Origin: Plicaturopsis crispa FD-325 SS-3
Lineage: Eukaryota > Basidiomycota > Agaricomycetes > Amylocorticiales > Amylocorticiaceae
Length of the DNA stretch: 64,000 nt
Direction of reading: 5' to 3'
Assembly: GCA_000827205.1 (NCBI GenBank)
Contig: KN832556.1
Coordinates: 537,436-601,435, forward strand
A model generated the notes under the pieces. It was not told where the DNA came from. It did no database searches and saw only the letters and a program-made list of their open reading frames with translations. The first letter of the stretch is position 1, and the number at the start of each line of letters is the position of its first letter. A program made the translations under genes and the position numbers. Below are positions 58,465 to 64,000 of the stretch, piece by piece.

Positions 58465-61396
58465 ATGTCGCTGCGCCAACGCACTACCCTTGCGGACAAG
58501 GATTCCGCAGGGTCAAGAGCGGGCAGTGACAACGAAGAAAAATCTCTTGACTGTAGAAGCGCAGCATCAGGAATTCTCGGTGGCGGCCGTGTATACGTCC
58601 TGCTTGGCTCCGTTGCACTAGCCCTCATATTCCTATACCAGCGTGCTACATCCGTGCCTCTGCCAGAGACGTATGCCCTCTGCTCGAGTTCCGGCTCCCA
58701 GATTTACACAGTCGATGACGCGAACGCGCGCGTTGAATGCATCCTGGTGCACAAGGACACCATCATTGCCACCGGATCCTTGCGTCAGTGCATTCTAGTT
58801 CTACGAGACGAGGCGCTGATTCTATTTATTTTGCAGCCGAAGTGACGCAGCACTGGGAGTCCTCGTTCCCGCTTACCAGTGTTCATGCAAACAGCACCCA
58901 ACAGTATTCAGCCCAGTCTTTGGATGTGCGCTATGTCGCAAAAGGGTCGATCGTCGTTCCTGGGATGAGTGGTAAGCTCTACCTTTCATCTTAGATATAC
59001 CGCTACCACAGCATGCCAAAATCCCCTCCACAGACTCGCACACTCATATCCTTGAATATGGCGGCAGCAAACAGATCCCCCTCGAAAGTGGGAAGACGGT
59101 CAAGGGTCTGTATCATTCTCTGTCTCGGTATCACAGATATCATCTGAAAGATTTTTTTGATAACCATCATGCACAGCTACGGTGGCGCTGGTCAGAAAGT
59201 ATATTCAAGCTAACCCCGATATCCTCAACGACAAAACCAAATTCATCGAAGGTTGGGGATGGGATCATACCTCCTGGGCTATGGAACAATGGCCAACAGC
59301 TGTTCGTCATTGCGCCTCTGCAAATTTGGCTCTGATTCGATCGTGATTACAGCAAGATCTCGAGGCGGATCCTATCGTCCGGGGGCGTCCGGTTGTAATG
59401 CAGAGTAAGGATGGCCACGCCCTCTGGGTCTCAGCTAAAGTTATCGAGTCGAGTGCGCCTTTCCCCGATGTCATAGAGGGTGGCACGATGCTCCGCGATG
59501 CATCTGGGAAGCCTACTGGTACGCTGGACTCGAGAAATATCAACACAAGACAATCCTGACTAGATTTGTGGACATGTTTACAGGAGTCTTCATAGACGAT
59601 GCTCAGTACCTGGTGAAACGTCCCGATCTCTCGGAAGACGATTTGCTAAAGCGCTGGGCCCGTGCTGCTCAAGATGCCCTCTCGTTGGGGTTGACTTCGA
59701 TGCACGACGCCGGATTCAGCCCCGTTTCCCTCGACTTTTTCTCAAGGTTATTTTTCCTAGTTCTGTCAAAGTATCTGGCATGGGATTGCTCGGTCTCCTT
59801 GAGTTGTAGTCTGACGTTTGGTCAGGGCAAGGTCACCGAACAATTTTATGCCAGAGTACTAATGAATATAAAGAAGCTAACCTAGACACAGACAAGCGGA
59901 AAAAGGCAATATGCCGGTACATGCACCTCTTGTTTGTCCTGTCTTGGCGGTACTGATGATAGGTTTTAGATTCGTGTCTACGGGATGACATTCTTCGACG
60001 AAAAGAACCAGTACTGGGGAGACCAGAGGGCTCCCATTATTGGTGCTGCCAATGGTAGGCTCAATGCTCGCAGCGTCAAGATTTTTGCGGATGGTAAGTA
60101 GAAATCGCCAAGGGAGTCACTACGTAATACTAAACGGACCGATAACATATAGGTGCTCTGCGGTCCGGCGGTGCTGCGGTGTGTATAATCAGTCTCTTTC
60201 TCTCTTTGCTCGTAACCTGATATCCCGTGACAATTAGCTCTATGAGCCATACGCGGACAATCCAGAATCGACCGGCTTTATGCGGATTTCCGTTGATGTT
60301 CTGAACACATTTATCCCCAAGTTCCTTCGCGATGGCTGGCAAGTAGTAAGCATTCGATTGCTCTTCCATCCACGGATCTCAAAGTTCCCATCTGACTCTT
60401 CCACCCCTCCCGCCCTAAAGAATGTGCACGCCATCGGGGACCGCGCCAACGGCATCGTTCTTGACGCCTTCGAGGCGGCGTTGGAGGGTGCCAATGTGTC
60501 TGCCCTGCGCCCCCGCCTCGAACACGCTCAGATCATGACGAAGGCAGACATGGAGCGTGTGGGAAAACTGGGCGGTGAGTCCATCGACTTATCGTAGAAA
60601 ATATATCGGTTCGGTCGCTAACGCACTTCTTGCTCTTAGTTATCGCAAGCATTCAGCCCACACACGCGTGAGTGCACAGCCCGGCCTGATCCTCTATTTT
60701 CGGACTAATCCCGGTTTGAATGCGTGAAACTAGAATCAGCGATATGTGGTTCGGCGAAGACCGACTGGTGAGTCTCGTGGTCGCATTGTTCACTTTGTTC
60801 TCTCTAACCAGACTGCTTCTAGGGCCCAGAGCGAGTCAAGGGACTGTACGCCTTCCGCTCTCTCATTGACAGCGGTGCTCGTATTGCGTTGGGATCGGAC
60901 TGCCCAGTGGAGGACATCAACCCCTTGTCCGGCTTTTATGCCGCCATTACACGAGTCTCACCTGACGGACAGTCTCCCCACGGGCCTGGAGGCTGGTGAG
61001 TCTGTTTCCAGACTTTTTCACCGCTCCATTCCTTCTTTCGCGCCCATGTTCGGTAGTTCCCTGCGCCGGAACTAGTCGCTGACTAGTGCACACTTGCAGG
61101 TTCCCTGAGCAGCGGCTTTCCCGGGTAGAAGCGCTTCGAGGTCAGTGAATCCGGCACTCACCGCACAAATAACGAGCTTATCTGTGTCCCTTGACTCTTG
61201 CCGAACGTCAGGCATGACCATCGATCCTGCATACGCCTCGTTCACGGAATCTTCCCTTGGCTCCCTCATCCCAGGAAAACGCGCTGACTACGTCGTCCTA
61301 TCCCAAGACATCATGTCAATTCCCGTCGACCAAATTCTCGCCACAAAGGTTGTCGCCACCGCTATCGATGGCCGACCTGTCTACGGCCACATCTAA
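58465..61396 (+). CDS. amidohydrolase family 3 (YtcJ-like), membrane-anchored
   Basis: Metal-dependent hydrolase of the amidohydrolase superfamily. The start is MSLRQRTTLADKDSAGSRAG, followed by one hydrophobic segment (VYVLLGSVALALIFLYQ) that should anchor the enzyme with the catalytic domain in the lumen or outside. Metal ligand motifs: DSHTHILEYG (HxH), NVHAIGDRANG, RLEHAQIM and LGSDCPVEDINP (Asp). Other family blocks are DGHALWVSAKVI, GLTSMHDAGFSP and SLIPGKRADYVVLSQDI. About twelve exons; the frame closes at the TAA at 61394. The substrate is unknown; homologues are annotated as exoenzymes regulatory protein AepA-like or N-substituted formamide deformylase-like. Confidence 0.9.
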
Positions 61397-62648
61397 TGGT
61401 GCCCAATGGTGCCTTCATCGTGTTTTGGCGCACTGTGGTTAAGCTCTATGTACACACTTAGAGCTTGACGACGGGGCCCAATTCATGAGACTTTTCGATC
61501 CCGTTTCCATATTGATCTCTTTGTTTTGAAGACTGTCGCTTTCCGTTTTTCCTATTTTTCTCGTGATGATTCGGGAGGGCCAGGCGCGCTTATGCGTGTA
61601 CCATGCCCCACTCAAATCGGCGCCTGCCCTACCGCCACAGCATCTCGTCCAGCCGTGACGGTATCGTAGGACCGAGCTCGCTCATCGTCAATTATGCGCG
61701 AGTTATCCTCCACTTCTGGTCCTGCCAAATCACCGCACCTCTTTTTACCGTCCTGATGTGTATCATAGTGGTTCCTCTGCTGGAGTATTGTGCGACCAGC
61801 AATGTTCAAATGCTTTCTAGACTTTCGAGACTGACAACCACGATGACCACCTAGCCGCAGATCAGATTCAGCAACATCAACTCATGCGATTCATTGTGGA
61901 ACAGAGCGTATATGTAACCGGACGCTCAGCTCGTACTTACAGGCTACCGACGATGGGACTTTGTGTGGGGTCAAATTAGCGGCTGGAGGGCCATCCGCTG
62001 GAAAAACCGGGCTCCGTCTTTGCTGCGATCATGTTCATTCATGGCCTTACGGGCAAAGGATCTCAGATAATGAGATCATCGGTGTGCATGAACTGGGGAT
62101 ATCCAACCGCTACTTTACGGCGTAATCGTCGACCAAGACGAGGGGGATGGACTCACAAGACACACTATAGTAGACAACGGCTCAGTCGGACAGCACTAAG
62201 TTTATGAAGAAGTAGGAAGGGCGTTGCTTAGACGCGCTGCTCCAGGTACGTTTCTGGAAGGACTCGGGTAGCGTCGAGCGATTATAATTTTTGGGGCGGA
62301 TTTACCGGCAATGGAACAGAGGACGACCATATCTGCGGGAGATGTTTCATTGCAATCACAGCGTGCAACTTTGCTGCCATATTTTCTGCCCAAGGGTGGC
62401 TAATGCAGGTTGTTCTACTAGGAACGACGTGACGGCAATTGATCGAGACAACGCCGCGGGGGAAATTTATCGAGTCTATCATTGCCCGTTAAGAACAAGT
62501 CCAATGAACGATGACATGGAATTCTCGCACCCCTCGCAATACGGTTTTCAAACATTGGACTACAAGGACCCACGATACATGTACACGGCGAGAGAGTGGA
62601 GGAGAATGGCCAAAAAGAATTATATGTTCCTCATGCCAACTCAATGCC
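61397..62648. other. intergenic between convergent genes
   Basis: Short frames (for example 61603-61854, hydrophobic) have no motif or support. No repeat pair noticed. Confidence 0.4.
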
Positions 62649-63236
62649 TCATAGTGCTCCATGTTCACGCAAGTATTCTTCGGCGTGCAGTTTCGCGGCG
62701 TCTGAAACACGTGGGTCTGCGCAAAAGTCATACAATTAGACACGGTCATGTTACAGCAAAGACAGAACGACTTACTAGAAAGAGCAGCTTTGTATCCTGC
62801 GAGTACACGCGTGTTATGCTCATCCTCCGAGCTGTCGGCGGGCCTCTCAATGTACCCAGCTGCACTCAGAATTTCGCGAGCATGCTCCTTAGCAGCTTCT
62901 GATACGTTGTCGTCTGCGCCACAGGACATCATTAGACTCACGTCGCGTTCACACGACAACACGCAACGCACTATTCAGGGTTGCTTTGTAGCCGCCGAGG
63001 ACATGGTTGTCATGTGCATTGGTAGCAGATGAGGGGGTGGACTCCGCGCCGCTTAAGCCCTCCAGGCGCTCAGCAGCGTGTTCCTTCGCCTCGCCGGACA
63101 CGTTTGGGTTATGAATGGCGGCCTTCAGACCTGCTGCAACGCGCTCCGGGTTCTTCTGGTATTCTTCTGCACACGGAAGCCGTACTGTATCAGAACCGTG
63201 ATACAAAGCGTCTCAGCAGACTCGCGCACCTTGCAT
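62649..63236 (-). CDS. conidiation protein 6 (Con-6) family, repeated
   Basis: Small hydrophilic stress- and sporulation-associated protein family (PF10346) first seen in Neurospora conidia; molecular role unknown. Four exons (63236-63230, 63166-62972, 62913-62776, 62716-62649) give 135 residues. The first exon is only ATGCAAG. Three Con-6 type repeats are visible: VAAGLKAAIHNPNVSGEAKE, then VLGGYKATLN joined to NVSEAAKEHAREIL, then VLAGYKAALSNPRVSDAAKL. Each NPxVS turn is split by an intron at the same place in repeats two and three, which supports internal duplication of an exon unit. It ends YLREHGAL. Confidence 0.92.
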
Positions 63237-63713
63237 GATGAAAAATGTATTTGAAGCGGTCGAGGTGATGATAATAAGGATTGGGGTCGGTTGGCGTATG
63301 CAGACAAGGCTCTCTTATATTTCTCCACTTGTCCTCGAGCCCCACCACATTCACGTCAATAGTGAAGGCGCATTACCACTAGTGACGTAGCTCATGTGAT
63401 CGCGTCTGGGTCTGGACAAGCGATTGCTTGGAGCCCTGCCAGGAAGACAACGGGGAACTCACCGTGGCATCGATAAGCGCTGAGTAGGGTGGCCGACACA
63501 CTCGTACCAAGGTCAAGGGCAGAACAGGCATACAGATGGTTGCATTAGCTTTGCCTTGTGGAGTTGCGTCGATACAGGTACACATGCGAGCACTGCTTTG
63601 CCAAAAAGGTCAGTTCAATTGCAAAACATATACAGAAGATCCTTCATGTCGAATCATCTCGTCTAGCACGGGTCCAAAGTCAGGGCTGGGGTGACGAGTA
63701 TGCTATTGCAGGG
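63237..63713. other. intergenic upstream of Con-6
   Basis: Con-6 promoter side and 3' end of the edge gene. Nothing else recognised. Confidence 0.35.
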
Positions 63714-64000
63714 TTATGTCATTCGCCGTCGACCGGCCTCTCGTTCTGGGGGAGGCGCCTCGCGGTCGCGTTCGTTACCCTTCATCCCAACCATACGCTC
63801 CACGACGGCCTGCATGCATCAACAGTCAGTAGGCATCCTTGAGATACTCGGTCACAAGCTATGGACACTTACCTGCGCCTGATCCCAATCCAAAGCGTCG
63901 TCGTCGTCATCCTCCTCTGGAGCCCTCCCTACGTCTTCATTCCCCGCACCAAGCCCCCATCCGCCGACACTCACTCTGTGTCCTGGCCCCTCTATATCCG
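63714..64000 (-). CDS. 3' end of an unrecognised gene at the right edge
   Basis: Exon 64000-63873 (entering from outside) is spliced over 63872-63810 to 63809-63714. The joined tail reads RVSVGGWGLGAGNEDVGRAP, a five-Asp run, DALDWDQAQAVVERMVGMKG and ends GRRRMT (TAA at 63714-63716). Donor GTAAGT and acceptor TGCAG are strong and the frame stays open to the window edge. The family is unknown from this end alone. Confidence 0.6.

Noticed and set aside
1-64000. retroelements, virus-derived genes, CRISPR arrays, rRNA genes
   Set aside because: No reverse transcriptase, integrase, capsid or LTR pair, no regularly spaced repeats and no rRNA sequence were seen; matches to rRNA are short antisense guides only.

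Overview
This window is nuclear DNA from a filamentous basidiomycete, most likely an agaricomycete. Genes are dense and lie on both strands. Almost every gene is cut by several 45-80 bp GT-AG introns. The recognisable proteins are fungal: a secreted GH2 beta-mannosidase, an Hrd1 ubiquitin ligase, a Con-6 conidiation protein, Sqs1, Aim41 and Cog5. No prokaryotic gene organisation, CRISPR array, tRNA, rRNA or retroelement was seen. Gene models were spliced by eye; several were checked by summing exon lengths to a multiple of three.

Layout. 1-489: the 3' end of an unrecognised gene entering from the left. 1-15.4 kb: two beta-mannosidase genes tail to tail. The left copy (1182-4770) looks intact. 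The right copy (15358-11345, minus) has a 468-bp inverted-repeat element in its penultimate exon. Between them lie a 755-bp foldback transposon with perfect 244-bp arms and a 9-bp target duplication, a 20-bp minisatellite and a low-complexity protein gene. 15.9-18.8 kb: Sqs1 (R3H plus G-patch). 18.9-20.8 kb: two unrecognised minus-strand genes, one a single-pass membrane protein. 21.0-22.6 kb: a non-coding, multi-intron snoRNA host gene whose introns carry box C/D guides with 11-12 nt complementarity to rRNA, equivalent to yeast snR78/snR55, snR77, snR73 (human U35) and others. 23.7-34.5 kb: ILV6, a PDK1-type kinase, FGAM synthase and an aldo/keto reductase. 34.7-41.9 kb: a cyclopropane-fatty-acid-synthase-like methyltransferase, an alpha/beta hydrolase and a Gly/Tyr/His-rich protein. 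42.7-49.6 kb: Cog5 and NAD kinase. 50.3-50.8 kb: a hAT-type MITE. 51.3-57.9 kb: a Qng1-type queuosine-salvage enzyme, a doubtful reading frame, Aim41 and Hrd1. 58.4-64 kb: an amidohydrolase, Con-6 and the 3' end of another unrecognised gene.

The genes do not form one pathway. They are mostly housekeeping functions: purine and branched-chain amino-acid synthesis, NADP supply, Golgi tethering, ER-associated degradation, ribosome modification and splicing. The secreted mannan-degrading pair and the lipid and xenobiotic enzymes (methyltransferase, alpha/beta hydrolase, aldo/keto reductase, amidohydrolase) are the accessory part. Mobile elements cluster around the duplicated mannosidases and in the 49.6-51.3 kb gap. 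The most unusual feature is the intronic snoRNA cluster, whose first members follow the order of the yeast snR78-snR72 polycistron.
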